Shown: one piece after another, positions 16,846 through 23,853 of the stretch
Layout of the letters: every line of letters begins with the position of its first letter
Position numbering within the stretch: position 1 is the first letter of the stretch
Source of the DNA: a virus
Direction: 5' to 3' (one strand)
DNA: 44,022 nt
IMG/VR virus record: IMGVR_UViG_3300046652_000006
Location: 1-44,022 of that record
Translations under genes and position numbers: made by a program
The notes under the pieces: model-generated
What the model saw: the letters and a program-made list of their open reading frames with translations, nothing else
Databases searched by the model: none
What the model was told of the DNA's origin: nothing

Positions 16846-16944
16846 ATGAGCAGGGGATCAACGGGGACTCTCTTTGAGAGATGGGAAATATATTATTGCA
16901 CCGTCGATGGATGCAATGCAGAAAAAAAAGAACGGGAGGTCTAG
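16846..16944 (+). CDS. Possible 32-residue protein between two paralogues
   Basis: An open frame with ATG at 16846 (MSRGSTGTLFERWEIYYCTV, then DGCNAEKKEREV). The better ribosome site, GGAGG at about 16811-16815, would fit a non-standard ATC start at 16825, adding INHIHRW. The YYCTVDGCNAEK half-knuckle is protein-like. Weak call. Confidence 0.3.
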   Translation: MSRGSTGTLFERWEIYYCTVDGCNAEKKEREV

Positions 16945-16947
16945 ACC

Positions 16948-17280
16948 ATGGAACACGATTGCGATTGCGATGGAACCCGAATAAAGGCAAAGAAAATAAC
17001 CCACACGCCGACGCCGTGGCATATTGCAAATAATATGGACGTTGATATTTACGGTGACACAGGTTTCAGAATTGCCGTTATGAAAGGCGGTGAAATCATG
17101 CGTGACGAAGCCAACGCCGCCTACATCGTCCGCGCCGTCAACGCCTACGCGCCGATGGTGGAAGCGTTGAAAGCCGCCGTTAAACTAATGGAGAGTAAAG
17201 AGACGGCATGGGCATTTCATGAGGATGTATTTATCCAGATGAGAGAAGCCCTCCGCGCCGCCGAAGGGAAGGGGGAGTAA
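16948..17280 (+). CDS. HTPTPW-type phage protein, paralogue 2
   Basis: 110 residues: an acidic-Cys start (MEHDCDCDGTR), THTPTPWHIANNMDVDIYGD, then the same NAAYIVRAVNAYAP helix as the gene at 16240 and a C-terminal helical tail. GGGAGGT precedes the ATG. The family is common in phages with no assigned role. The two paralogues differ in the middle and at the C-terminus, so only the shared helix and the TPTPW start look conserved. Confidence 0.6.
   Translation: MEHDCDCDGTRIKAKKITHTPTPWHIANNMDVDIYGDTGFRIAVMKGGEIMRDEANAAYIVRAVNAYAPMVEALKAAVKLMESKETAWAFHEDVFIQMREALRAAEGKGE
17109..17173 (+). repeat. 65-base exact direct repeat, copy 2
   Basis: Identical to 16428-16492, 681 bases downstream, in the second HTPTPW-type gene. 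Confidence 0.9.
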
Positions 17281-17281
17281 T

Positions 17282-17395
17282 ATGAAAACTTCACACTGGA
17301 TACTATTGATGCTCGCCATACTTGTCTTTGGTATTCAGCTCGGAATAGCTCATGGTCGTGAGATGGGACGGCAAGAAATACTGCAATCGTTTTGA
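17282..17395 (+). CDS. 37-residue single-pass membrane protein
   Basis: ATG at 17282 one base after the previous stop. Sequence MKTSHWILLMLAILVFGIQL then a short polar tail with GREMGRQEI. One N-terminal transmembrane helix. Function unknown. Confidence 0.5.
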   Translation: MKTSHWILLMLAILVFGIQLGIAHGREMGRQEILQSF

Positions 17396-17448
17396 TGGGC
17401 CGAGAGCCTTGATTCTGAGTCTCGGATTAAATGATGGGGGAAAATAAA

Positions 17449-17853
17449 ATGAAAACGGTTACGAAACAGCAAGAGAGCATAGAAGCGTTACGGTTACAAA
17501 TAAAGCCGGGCGATATTATATGGAAAACGGTTAGGCACGTTTCGCGCTCTGGAATGTATCGGGCCATTGACGCCTATGTGATACATGACAGCGAAATGTT
17601 GCGGTACTCCTGGGCGATTGCAAACGCTATTGGTGCGCGGTATGACAAAAATCACGAGGCAATAGGAATGTCCGGCTGCGGGATGGATATGAGGTTTGAA
17701 GTTGTCTATCTGCTTGGGCAAGCGTTATTCCCCGAGGGATTTGAATGTGTAGGCGATAAATGCCCAAGCAACGATCATTCGAATGGTGACAGAGATAGGA
17801 CGCCGCACCACCATGAATCGGGTGGTTATGCGCTTATCAATAGGAGTTTCTAA
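17449..17853 (+). CDS. Conserved phage protein with RHVSRSGM motif
   Basis: 134 residues from the ATG at 17449 (GGGGGA upstream). The blocks TVRHVSRSGMYRAIDAYVI, MSGCGMDMRFEVVYLLGQAL and KCPSNDHSNGDRDRTPHHH with a final GGYAL belong to a family I recognise from many phages and mobile elements; its function is unknown to me. The C-x-P-S-N-D-H-S-N-G-D-R-D and HHH segments could bind metal. Confidence 0.7.
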   Translation: MKTVTKQQESIEALRLQIKPGDIIWKTVRHVSRSGMYRAIDAYVIHDSEMLRYSWAIANAIGARYDKNHEAIGMSGCGMDMRFEVVYLLGQALFPEGFECVGDKCPSNDHSNGDRDRTPHHHESGGYALINRSF

Positions 17854-17854
17854 A

Positions 17855-18034
17855 ATGCCAATACCAGTGATCGCCTTAATAGTAGCAGGAGTGATGTCGG
17901 TGTTCTGGCCGGCGCCGACGGTGACAGAGAGATTGAAGGGACCGCCGCATGGACATATAACGGGCGCTGTGTTTCAACCGGATAGGCCGGCGCCGGCTCC
18001 AGCTTGCCCTAAAGGGGGGCTATGCAATGACTAG
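17855..18034 (+). CDS. 59-residue membrane-anchored Pro-rich protein
   Basis: AGGAG precedes the ATG at 17855. The N-terminal helix MPIPVIALIVAGVMSVFW is a membrane anchor or signal, followed by a Pro-rich tail (PDRPAPAPACPKGG). Function unknown; an inner-membrane or periplasmic role is possible. Confidence 0.5.
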   Translation: MPIPVIALIVAGVMSVFWPAPTVTERLKGPPHGHITGAVFQPDRPAPAPACPKGGLCND

Positions 18035-18137
18035 CGAACCATGCATAGACTGCGGTGAACCAAACTACTTGGCTGATATATTCCCGTATTGCCCTGCCTG
18101 TCTATTGAGACACGAACGCGAAAAGAGGGCCGCATGA
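18027..18137 (+). CDS. 36-residue zinc-ribbon microprotein
   Basis: ATG at 18027, overlapping the previous gene by 8 bases. MTSEPCIDCGEPNYLADIFP then YCPACLLRHEREKRAA: two CxxC knuckles 18 residues apart, a minimal zinc ribbon. Its TGA overlaps the next ATG (ATGA at 18134-18137). Confidence 0.55.
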   Translation: MTSEPCIDCGEPNYLADIFPYCPACLLRHEREKRAA

Positions 18138-18295
18138 TTCCTCACGATCATCGAATAGAATGTATGAAATGCGGCATGGTTATAACGGACATTCGGGATT
18201 GCACTTGTGACCAGTATCGGGAGATTCGCCGAAAGTGTGGGTATTGCCGGGAACAGGATGACTACGAACGGACGGAGAGACAGAGGAACGGGTAA
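18134..18295 (+). CDS. 53-residue Cys-rich microprotein
   Basis: ATG at 18134 in ATGA overlap with the previous gene. Knuckles RIECMKCGMVITD, DCTCDQY and KCGYCREQDDYERTERQRNG give six to seven Cys for one or two zinc sites. It is the last gene before a strong hairpin, so it closes the early operon. Confidence 0.55.
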   Translation: MIPHDHRIECMKCGMVITDIRDCTCDQYREIRRKCGYCREQDDYERTERQRNG

Positions 18296-18301
18296 CAATT
18301 C

Positions 18302-18334
18302 GCCCCTGGGTTGGGTTCCCCCTCGCCCAGGGGC
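18302..18334 (+). terminator. Strong hairpin at end of early operon
   Basis: Perfect 9-base stem GCCCCTGGG (18302-18310) and CCCAGGGGC (18326-18334) with a 15-base loop, seven bases after the stop of the last early gene. The bases after it are CTATTTATC, a weak T-run. A second small GC hairpin (GCGCG...CGCG) lies near 18356-18372. Confidence 0.65.
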
Positions 18335-18479
18335 CTATTTATCGCCGCAAGCCCCGCGCGTGGGTGCGCGAGGTGCTAAGTAAAAGATACGGACATTTCA
18401 AAATAATCGCCTCTGGGCGAGATTGGGGGTTTTAAATGAATGGGGGGACGTGGCATTGCTTGAACAGACGAAAAAAAGG

Positions 18480-18713
18480 ATGGTGGAATTCATTATGGAT
18501 AAAACTATGGTACTGGTTACATTAGCGCAGTATATCAACGGTCAGGGATCGGTCGCTAAGGCGTCACGGTCGCTCGGGGTAAGTCGTCAAACTATGGACC
18601 GTTGGCGCCTTGGTAAGTTTAAACCGTCGCAGGCGATGATTCGGCTGGCGAAACAAGAGGGGATTGATTTGCTTGCGTCTCTTGCGCCGGATACCACAGC
18701 TTCAACATCGTAA
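18480..18713 (+). CDS. Cro/XRE-like helix-turn-helix regulator
   Basis: 77 residues from the ATG at 18480; starts at 18495 (GGTGGA upstream) or TTG 18423 are also possible. The body VTLAQYINGQGSVAKASRSL, GVSRQTMDRWRLGKFKPSQA and IRLAKQEGIDLLASLAPD is a small HTH with a Trp in the recognition-helix area. Its last 95 bases overlap the end of the VapE-type gene on the other strand, so the two are convergent. Alone after the operon terminator, it may have its own promoter and control early genes. Confidence 0.65.
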   Translation: MVEFIMDKTMVLVTLAQYINGQGSVAKASRSLGVSRQTMDRWRLGKFKPSQAMIRLAKQEGIDLLASLAPDTTASTS

Positions 18714-20229
18714 AACCGCGACGGACGTTTTTCCGTTCCCATCCGAAATGACGCAGGATCGCACCGATACGGCGCTGATCCTGTTTGTTGATATCGGATT
18801 TACTAAATCCCATGCTTGAGGCTAAATCCATAAGGCTAATTTCATTTTTTCCGACCATGTATTCCTGGATGACGTTCTCCCATTCGTCATATTCACGACG
18901 GTCCTCCTGCTGCTCCCATGTGGCTTCTGATGGCATGAGATACCAAGGATCACCGGCGATATATTGCGTCACAGCTTCCGCGAATAGTTGATCACGGTCA
19001 GACCGGATACGATCAATATCAATAGATCCGCACGTCATAGGCCAAAACCGCCTAGCCCCTGTATTGTCTCGAAGATAATGTTGCTCGTTGGTGGTTCCAA
19101 CAAAAACGGATTGTCTGGGGTGGTCCTGAGAAGATCTGCCATACGGCGCCCGATAACGATCAGTGCGGCAGGTGATAACCTTCTTGATCCTGGTCGTGTC
19201 GGCGCGAGAGAACGAATCAAGATCGGCTATTTCTATAATGAGTTTCCCTGCTAGAGCGACAAAGAAATCCTTTGACGTTAGTTCCTCGGATGCTTCCATA
19301 TACCACTTGCCGCCAATCGCTTCCAGGGCTTTGGACTTGTAGATACCCTGCTTGCCTTCCAAAATAACCATATTGTCTAGCTGACATCCAGGCTTATAGA
19401 CACGCGCCACCATGCCCACCCAGAAATTAAATCCGACGGCATGATGATATAGAGTCTGCGGAGTTCCAAAATAATCAGGAAAGAATTTAGCAATACGTTC
19501 CTTGCCATCCCATCGTAAGTGAGACATCCAATCCCTTGGCTCATTACGCCGGCATTGATGGCCCCGGCATTGAATGGCTTCCGATACGGTCGCTGTCCGT
19601 AGTCTCGGCAATCCGTACTCGTGCTGTAGAAGAACGGAGAGATTGATATCGTCGATATCTCCCCATTCGGATTTGTTGGCCTTAAAATAGCGCCCATAAA
19701 ACTCGTCATACGAAACCATGTCCCTAAATTTCGGCCAATGCGAGAGTAAACGGACTATGTTATCGACGTTATAAATAACGCCTGATTTATTCTGGGCAAG
19801 ACCGCATGTGTCCCATATCTGCTGAATGTCGGGAGTAATAGGATCGGGGGCTTCGTTTGTTTCAAGGGAAATAGCGGTAGGGAATTCACCGCGTCCAAAG
19901 ATCATCATGGACGCCTTCGCCCACTCCGCTATCTGGGGCCAAGTCAATTTATCCCTCTGGACGGCTGCGGTGATATTCCACCCGTGGGGCTTGCCGTTGG
20001 GTACGATCATCTTGATTTCGGATGCGATATCGTTGATCTTGGCGCCGAACTCACGGAAAGCGGTACGGGATTCCTCGGTAGCATCAGGCCACAGGATCAC
20101 CTTCAGACCCTGGAACGTCGCTGGATCGAACCCGTTAGCGGGCCGGCAAGCTATGGAGTATCCGGTAGCGATAGACGCAGACTCTACGGCTCCTGATTCG
20201 ACAACTATGAGGGGTTTATTTTCAGACAT
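18619..20229 (-). CDS. VapE-type helicase with degenerate TOPRIM-like N-terminus
   Basis: 536 residues from the ATG at 20229 (GAGG six bases upstream). C-terminal half: VILEGKQGIYKSKALEAIGG (P-loop), LAGKLIIEIADLDSFSRAD (Walker B), IKKVITCRTDRYRAPYGRSS and FVGTTNEQHYLRDNTGARRF, the ordered motifs of the virulence-associated E superfamily III-type helicase. N-terminal ~90 residues: LIVVESGAVESASIATGY and VILWPDATEESRTAFREFG read like a TOPRIM primase domain, but the usual D-x-D-x-x-G is D49-A-T51-E-E-S, so catalytic acids are missing. It probably opens DNA for replication by host polymerase. Confidence 0.85.
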   Translation of the reverse strand: MSENKPLIVVESGAVESASIATGYSIACRPANGFDPATFQGLKVILWPDATEESRTAFREFGAKINDIASEIKMIVPNGKPHGWNITAAVQRDKLTWPQIAEWAKASMMIFGRGEFPTAISLETNEAPDPITPDIQQIWDTCGLAQNKSGVIYNVDNIVRLLSHWPKFRDMVSYDEFYGRYFKANKSEWGDIDDINLSVLLQHEYGLPRLRTATVSEAIQCRGHQCRRNEPRDWMSHLRWDGKERIAKFFPDYFGTPQTLYHHAVGFNFWVGMVARVYKPGCQLDNMVILEGKQGIYKSKALEAIGGKWYMEASEELTSKDFFVALAGKLIIEIADLDSFSRADTTRIKKVITCRTDRYRAPYGRSSQDHPRQSVFVGTTNEQHYLRDNTGARRFWPMTCGSIDIDRIRSDRDQLFAEAVTQYIAGDPWYLMPSEATWEQQEDRREYDEWENVIQEYMVGKNEISLMDLASSMGFSKSDINKQDQRRIGAILRHFGWERKNVRRGFTMLKLWYPAQETQANQSPLVSPAESSPATV

Positions 20230-20509
20230 TAAAATCCTCAACCTTTCGGGCAATAATTCCGATTCCGCCGAGACGACGGACGACCTGGATAAATGATTCC
20301 TGGCCTGGAGACGTGCGGCCCTTGGACGTTTTGACTTCTACCGCGATGAACCTACCATCCTTACTTATCCCAATTAGATCAGAACTTCCAGGGCATAATC
20401 CAAACCTGAGTTTCGGATCGTTGCAGAAACCAACATTATTACGCCAGAGCCTATGCCCTAGTTCGGACGCGCGAAACTGGATCTGCCGCATTAAATCGAT
20501 TTCAGACAT
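20222..20509 (-). CDS. VRR-NUC nuclease
   Basis: 95 residues from the ATG at 20509; an in-frame GTG at 20521 is too close to the AAGGAG site. The fold's catalytic blocks are visible: an N-terminal helix ending in LWRNNVGF, LCPGSSDLIGISKDGRFIAV then EVKTSKGRTSPGQESFI and a C-terminal strand GIIARKVEDF. The D (SSDLIG) and E-x-K (VEVKTS) are the metal-binding residues. VRR-NUC nucleases cut branched DNA, useful in resolving phage replication intermediates. It overlaps the helicase-like genes on both sides. Confidence 0.88.
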   Translation of the reverse strand: MSEIDLMRQIQFRASELGHRLWRNNVGFCNDPKLRFGLCPGSSDLIGISKDGRFIAVEVKTSKGRTSPGQESFIQVVRRLGGIGIIARKVEDFNV

Positions 20510-20592
20510 TCGCAGATACACTCCTTATCGGAACATTTGTCGTGAGGATGTATCCCCCAGGCCAGTTTTTCAAGGCAGGAGGGGCACATCAT
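20491..20592 (-). CDS. 33-residue Cys-rich microprotein
   Basis: ATG at 20592 in an ATGA overlap with the helicase stop. MMCPSCLEKLAWGIHPHDKC then SDKECICECLKSI: CPSC and CxxxxCxCxC with an H-x-H-D-K-C, enough for one zinc site. It overlaps the start of the VRR-NUC gene by 19 bases in another frame. Too short for most gene finders, but the coupling and the Cys pattern favour it. Confidence 0.55.
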   Translation of the reverse strand: MMCPSCLEKLAWGIHPHDKCSDKECICECLKSI

Positions 20593-22001
20593 CCGTGGAC
20601 CTTCTTCATCTGTCGCCCCTTAAAAACAAAATACGCCCAAGCTCTTGGATTTTTGTAGCCCCTGGATTTCCCAATTTCGTATAGCTCTTGCATCGACTGA
20701 GCCATTCCCTGTTCCCGTCGAACTATTTTACGTGTCGTTTCGCGCTGTATTTCTTCAAGCTCCCCTTCAACTTGCCTGACTTCGCGCGGCTTAATAGGGA
20801 ACTGAGTTCCGCAGTACTTACACGTCGGAGCCCCGGAGGGTTGCGCGGCGAAACAAGAGGGGCAGATTCTAACGGTTTCTCCAGGCCCTCCCTCTTTCCG
20901 AGGTCGTCCGGCGTGTCCTTCAAGGGACCATTGGCGGTCGTCGTCTGGGAGTCCATGGCGCGACCAATTGCCAACATGGTCGAGTAAGATAGCTTCTTTT
21001 TTACCTGGCGCTGGACGTAACGCTCTCCCCACCTGCTGAAGGAAGAGCCCTGTACTGGCAGTCGCTCGAAGGAGCACAACGCATTCAATCCCAGGAACGT
21101 CCACGCCTTCCCCAAAAATTTCAACGGACGTAATAATTTGCAAGCCATCTTCTTTGAATCGTCGCATCGCCTCATCACGCACCCCCGAGTCAGTCTCACC
21201 ATCTACGTGCATGGCCTTGTACCCCGCCGAGCAAAATTCTTCTGCCACTCTCTGACTGTGTTTGATCGTCGGACAAAATACGAGAGTTTTTTTACCATCG
21301 GCGTATTTACGATAGTGCGTAATGACATCGCCGATGATGGCCGGCTTGTTCATTATTGCTTCAAGCTCTGATCGTACGTAGTCTCCCATGCGCGTATGAA
21401 CGCCGCCGATATTGACCTTCATCGGGGCATACAGCTTATAAGGAGAGAGATAGCCTTGCTCGATGAGAGCCTGGACGCTTGGACCGTGAATCATTTCTTT
21501 GAAGAACGCTTGGAGTCCTTGGCCGTCGAGTCGTTCGGGAGTTGCTGTGAGTCCAATGTGAAACGAATCAGGGAAACTTTTAAAAAGGCTTGACCAGGAT
21601 CCAGCTGCAAGGTGATGGCATTCGTCCCACACAATAAGTCTTGGAGGTCCGAGTCTTCCAGCTCGTTTAACCAAAGTCTGAATTGAGCCGATTTGAACGA
21701 GGTGTCTACGATCCTCAAAAAATCCCGCTGAGATAATGCCATGTTTTAAACCCTCCAATGCAAACGCTGATGTTGACTGTTTGATGAGTTCCCGGCGATG
21801 AACTATGAACAGCGACCGCATCCCTTTGCCGGCGGCGGTATGGAGCATGTGGGCGGTTAAGGCTGTCTTGCCACTCCCACAGGGTGCAGTATATAGGATC
21901 GACTTGCAGCCCTGGGCCATGAGTGATCGCATTTGATTTATGGCGTCGGTTTGGTAGGGACGAAGTTGAAGCACCAGCCCATAGTACAAATCGCTTGCCA
22001 T
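20589..22001 (-). CDS. Superfamily II DEAD/DEAH-type helicase
   Basis: 470 residues from the ATG at 22001 (an earlier ATG at 22025 lies in the promoter). Ordered motifs: Q-like LRPYQTDAINQM, motif I TAPCGSGKTAL, Ia FIVHRRELIKQS, II IVWDECHHLA, III GLTATPERLDG, then TLVFCPTIKHSQ, IV-V ITSVEIFGEGVDVPGIECVV and VI LQQVGRALRPAPGKKEA. A zinc ribbon (CPSCFAAQPSGAPTCKYCG) follows. Such phage helicases unwind DNA during replication or repair. First gene of a leftward operon with the Cys-rich microprotein, VRR-NUC and VapE-type genes. Confidence 0.92.
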   Translation of the reverse strand: MASDLYYGLVLQLRPYQTDAINQMRSLMAQGCKSILYTAPCGSGKTALTAHMLHTAAGKGMRSLFIVHRRELIKQSTSAFALEGLKHGIISAGFFEDRRHLVQIGSIQTLVKRAGRLGPPRLIVWDECHHLAAGSWSSLFKSFPDSFHIGLTATPERLDGQGLQAFFKEMIHGPSVQALIEQGYLSPYKLYAPMKVNIGGVHTRMGDYVRSELEAIMNKPAIIGDVITHYRKYADGKKTLVFCPTIKHSQRVAEEFCSAGYKAMHVDGETDSGVRDEAMRRFKEDGLQIITSVEIFGEGVDVPGIECVVLLRATASTGLFLQQVGRALRPAPGKKEAILLDHVGNWSRHGLPDDDRQWSLEGHAGRPRKEGGPGETVRICPSCFAAQPSGAPTCKYCGTQFPIKPREVRQVEGELEEIQRETTRKIVRREQGMAQSMQELYEIGKSRGYKNPRAWAYFVFKGRQMKKVHG

Positions 22002-22025
22002 GCGGTCAAGACATTTTGTATACAT
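21995..22025 (+). promoter_or_regulatory. Promoter with palindromic TTGTATACAT operator, site 1
   Basis: TTGCCA (21995-22000), 18-base spacer and TATACA (22019-22024) form a possible rightward promoter for the ribbon-helix-helix gene. The -10 lies inside TTGTATACAT (22016-22025), which contains the palindrome TGTATACA. The same 10-mer lies upstream of the exonuclease gene. The site is also upstream of the leftward helicase gene, so one protein could control both directions. Confidence 0.55.
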
Positions 22026-22042
22026 TCTTCAAGGAGATAAAA

Positions 22043-22213
22043 ATGAATAAGAAAAAGAACCCCAAGTTGCGCCAGTTCAACGTCAGAGTGTCGAGAGATG
22101 AGTTCGACCGTCTGAGATCCGACGCAGATGAGAGGGATTTATCCATCTCAGCTTATGTGCGAATCATTCTGAAGTTTACGATGTATCCTGAGACGGTGAA
22201 TAATATCTCTTGA
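22043..22213 (+). CDS. Ribbon-helix-helix (Arc/CopG-like) regulator
   Basis: 56 residues, ATG at 22043 behind AAGGAG. RQFNVRVSRDEFDRLRSDAD and RDLSISAYVRIILKF give the classic strand-helix-helix layout of RHH DNA-binding proteins, with the basic strand RQFNVRV contacting DNA. The basic N-terminus MNKKKNPKLR is typical. Copies of the palindrome TTGTATACAT flank the gene on both sides, which suggests it represses itself, the helicase operon and the recombination operon. Confidence 0.8.
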   Translation: MNKKKNPKLRQFNVRVSRDEFDRLRSDADERDLSISAYVRIILKFTMYPETVNNIS

Positions 22214-22239
22214 CAGTTTGTATACATATTTCCTAGGAT
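22210..22239 (+). promoter_or_regulatory. Promoter-like element with TTGTATACAT operator, site 2
   Basis: TTGACA (22210-22215) overlaps the end of the RHH gene; TAGGAT (22234-22239) after 18 bases could be its -10, and TTGTATACAT (22218-22227) lies in the spacer. If used, transcription would begin at or next to the exonuclease ATG, so a leaderless message or a different -10 (TATACA, 22221-22226) is possible. Confidence 0.45.
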
Positions 22240-22245
22240 GACCCC

Positions 22246-23139
22246 ATGATCGAAACCATCCAGCCGCGAGACGAGAAGCATTGGTTAGAACTGAGAAAGT
22301 TCGACGTAACAAGTACGGAGGTCGCGGCGTTATTCAACGCCTCGCCCTATTGCACCCTGTTTGAGCTTTGGCATCGCAAGCACGATAACCTTGAAGTCGA
22401 TTTCAAGATGAATGATCGCGTGGTATGGGGTTCTCGTTTACAGGACGCCATAGCCGCCGGTATTGCTGAGGACCAGAAGTGGTCTATAAGGAAGATGACG
22501 GAATACGTGCGCGACTCCGAACTGCGGCTAGGGGCATCGTTTGATTTCGCCGTGGAGTCTGACGGCATCCTTGAAGTGAAGAACGTAGACTCGTTGGCGT
22601 TTCGCGATGGATGGATAGTTGACGGCGATAACGTGGAAGCACCGTTGCACATAGAAATACAGGTTCAAGTTCAACTAATGCTGTCGGGGCGCAAGTGGAA
22701 TACCATCGGGGCCTTGATCGGGGGGAATCGTGTCGTCATTATTAAACGAGAACCAGATCAGAAAGTCGTTGCGGCGATTCGCAAGAGAGTTGCGGAGTTC
22801 TGGGATTCGGTTAAAAATAACAGAGAGCCGAAACCAGACTTTGCTCGGGACTCTGATATTATTCAGCGGCTCTATTCTTTTGCCGAACCTGGCAAAATTT
22901 TCAACGCTGACGAAAGAGTCTCTAAACTCGCCTTCGTCTACAAGCAAGCTGCCAAGGAAGCCAAAGAAGCCGACGAGAAAAAATCAGCCGCAAAAGCCGA
23001 AATCCTGACCTTGGTCGGTTCTGCCGAGAAGGTATTGGGAGAGACTTTCACTATCTCAGCCGGATTGACCGGACCAACCAGGATCGAAGCCTATGAGCGT
23101 AAGGGATTCAGGAATTTCAAAATATCATGGAAGAAATGA
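22246..23139 (+). CDS. YqaJ-type viral recombinase exonuclease
   Basis: 297 residues. N-terminus LRKFDVTSTEVAALFNASPY then CTLFELWHRK is the YqaJ 'GGSD.A...G.SP...P..LW..K' block. Catalytic region: GASFDF (metal Asp), GILEVKNVDS (Glu and Lys), HIEIQVQVQLMLSGRKW (helix). The C-terminal part is helical and charged. Digests one strand from double-stranded ends, and works with the RecT protein encoded five genes downstream for single-strand annealing. The C-terminal NFKISWKK is repeated in the gene at 23468. Confidence 0.92.
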   Translation: MIETIQPRDEKHWLELRKFDVTSTEVAALFNASPYCTLFELWHRKHDNLEVDFKMNDRVVWGSRLQDAIAAGIAEDQKWSIRKMTEYVRDSELRLGASFDFAVESDGILEVKNVDSLAFRDGWIVDGDNVEAPLHIEIQVQVQLMLSGRKWNTIGALIGGNRVVIIKREPDQKVVAAIRKRVAEFWDSVKNNREPKPDFARDSDIIQRLYSFAEPGKIFNADERVSKLAFVYKQAAKEAKEADEKKSAAKAEILTLVGSAEKVLGETFTISAGLTGPTRIEAYERKGFRNFKISWKK

Positions 23140-23173
23140 CCCCATGCCGCAAGCCGGACGGGAGGAAGGGACG

Positions 23174-23347
23174 ATGAAGCATGAGCGTTGTGAATGCCAT
23201 GAATGTACGCAAGCAAGGGCCGGAATGCAAAACCCATTCTTGAATTACATACAAGAATCCAGACGATGCCCCGAGTGTATAGCTAAAATTAATAATTGCA
23301 CTACGCCTGGGAGTATTATCGAAGTACATGAAGGATGTATCCGATGA
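23174..23347 (+). CDS. 57-residue Cys-rich microprotein
   Basis: ATG at 23174 with GGAGG eight bases upstream; earlier in-frame starts exist at 23144. MKHERCECHECTQARAGMQN, then RRCPECIAKINNCTTPG with a final EGC. The CxCxxC...CPEC pattern suggests a zinc site. Unknown role, inside the recombination operon. Confidence 0.55.
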   Translation: MKHERCECHECTQARAGMQNPFLNYIQESRRCPECIAKINNCTTPGSIIEVHEGCIR

Positions 23348-23369
23348 CCTCCGCCTCCCCGCTGAAACC

Positions 23370-23471
23370 ATGAACGACGATAGAATCTTGTGGCTAATAG
23401 CAGGAATTTTAGTTGTCATAGCGTGGACGCTATTGGATATTAAATATGCCATTCCCCCGCTAAGGCCATGA
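23370..23471 (+). CDS. 33-residue single-pass membrane protein
   Basis: MNDDRILWLIAGILVVIAWT followed by LLDIKYAIPPLRP: one transmembrane helix. The stop overlaps the next ATG (ATGA at 23468). Function unknown. Confidence 0.45.
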   Translation: MNDDRILWLIAGILVVIAWTLLDIKYAIPPLRP

Positions 23472-23689
23472 CGATGAAACCAAGAAAAGGAGACCGACTG
23501 AAAGGCCCCAACGGAAACGTCGTAACCGTCGTTCGCGCCATGCCGCCTCATCAGTACGTTGTCATCGGCCCCAATGGGAAGCTGTCAACCGTCAGCGAAG
23601 TCTATCTTACGTCGGGTTGGAAACGAGTTGACACCACCGTACACAATTTCAAAATCAGTTGGAAAAAAGATGGACAGAAGAACGCTTAG
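23468..23689 (+). CDS. 73-residue beta-rich protein with NFKISWKK tail
   Basis: MTMKPRKGDRLKGPNGNVVT and VVIGPNGKLSTVSEVYLTSG look like a small SH3-type beta barrel. The C-terminal NFKISWKKDGQ repeats the last residues of the exonuclease (NFKISWKK), and the DNA matches over AATTTCAAAAT. The shared tail may be a common partner-binding tag or a remnant of duplication. Confidence 0.5.
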   Translation: MTMKPRKGDRLKGPNGNVVTVVRAMPPHQYVVIGPNGKLSTVSEVYLTSGWKRVDTTVHNFKISWKKDGQKNA

Positions 23690-23852
23690 GCCAATAGGGG
23701 TATTTGGAGGGTGCGCTCATTACGATGTCTATATTCGAGAACACCGTGATGATGAAAAGTATGAAACTAAAATTATTTCTCTTAGCGTCGAGGAAATAAA
23801 GGTGTTGCAGAAAGATTTGGAAGAATCGTTGCGACTTATAAAAGGAGATTAA
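23670..23852 (+). CDS. 60-residue hypothetical protein
   Basis: Starts at the ATG at 23670, overlapping the previous gene by 20 bases. MDRRTLRPIGVFGGCAHYDV, then YIREHRDDEKYETKIISLSV and a C-terminal helix EEIKVLQKDLEESLRLIKGD. Mixed beta-alpha. Its stop is one base before the RecT start. Function unknown. Confidence 0.5.
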   Translation: MDRRTLRPIGVFGGCAHYDVYIREHRDDEKYETKIISLSVEEIKVLQKDLEESLRLIKGD

Positions 23853-23853
23853 C

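Noticed and set aside
17400-17426. Hairpin CCGAGA...TCTCGG upstream of the RHVSRSGM gene
   Set aside because: Short stem without a T-run and inside the early operon; not strong enough to call a terminator.
20229-20253. Upstream start for the VapE-type gene
   Set aside because: The ATG at 20229 has GAGG at proper spacing; the upstream start lies inside the VRR-NUC gene with no site of its own.
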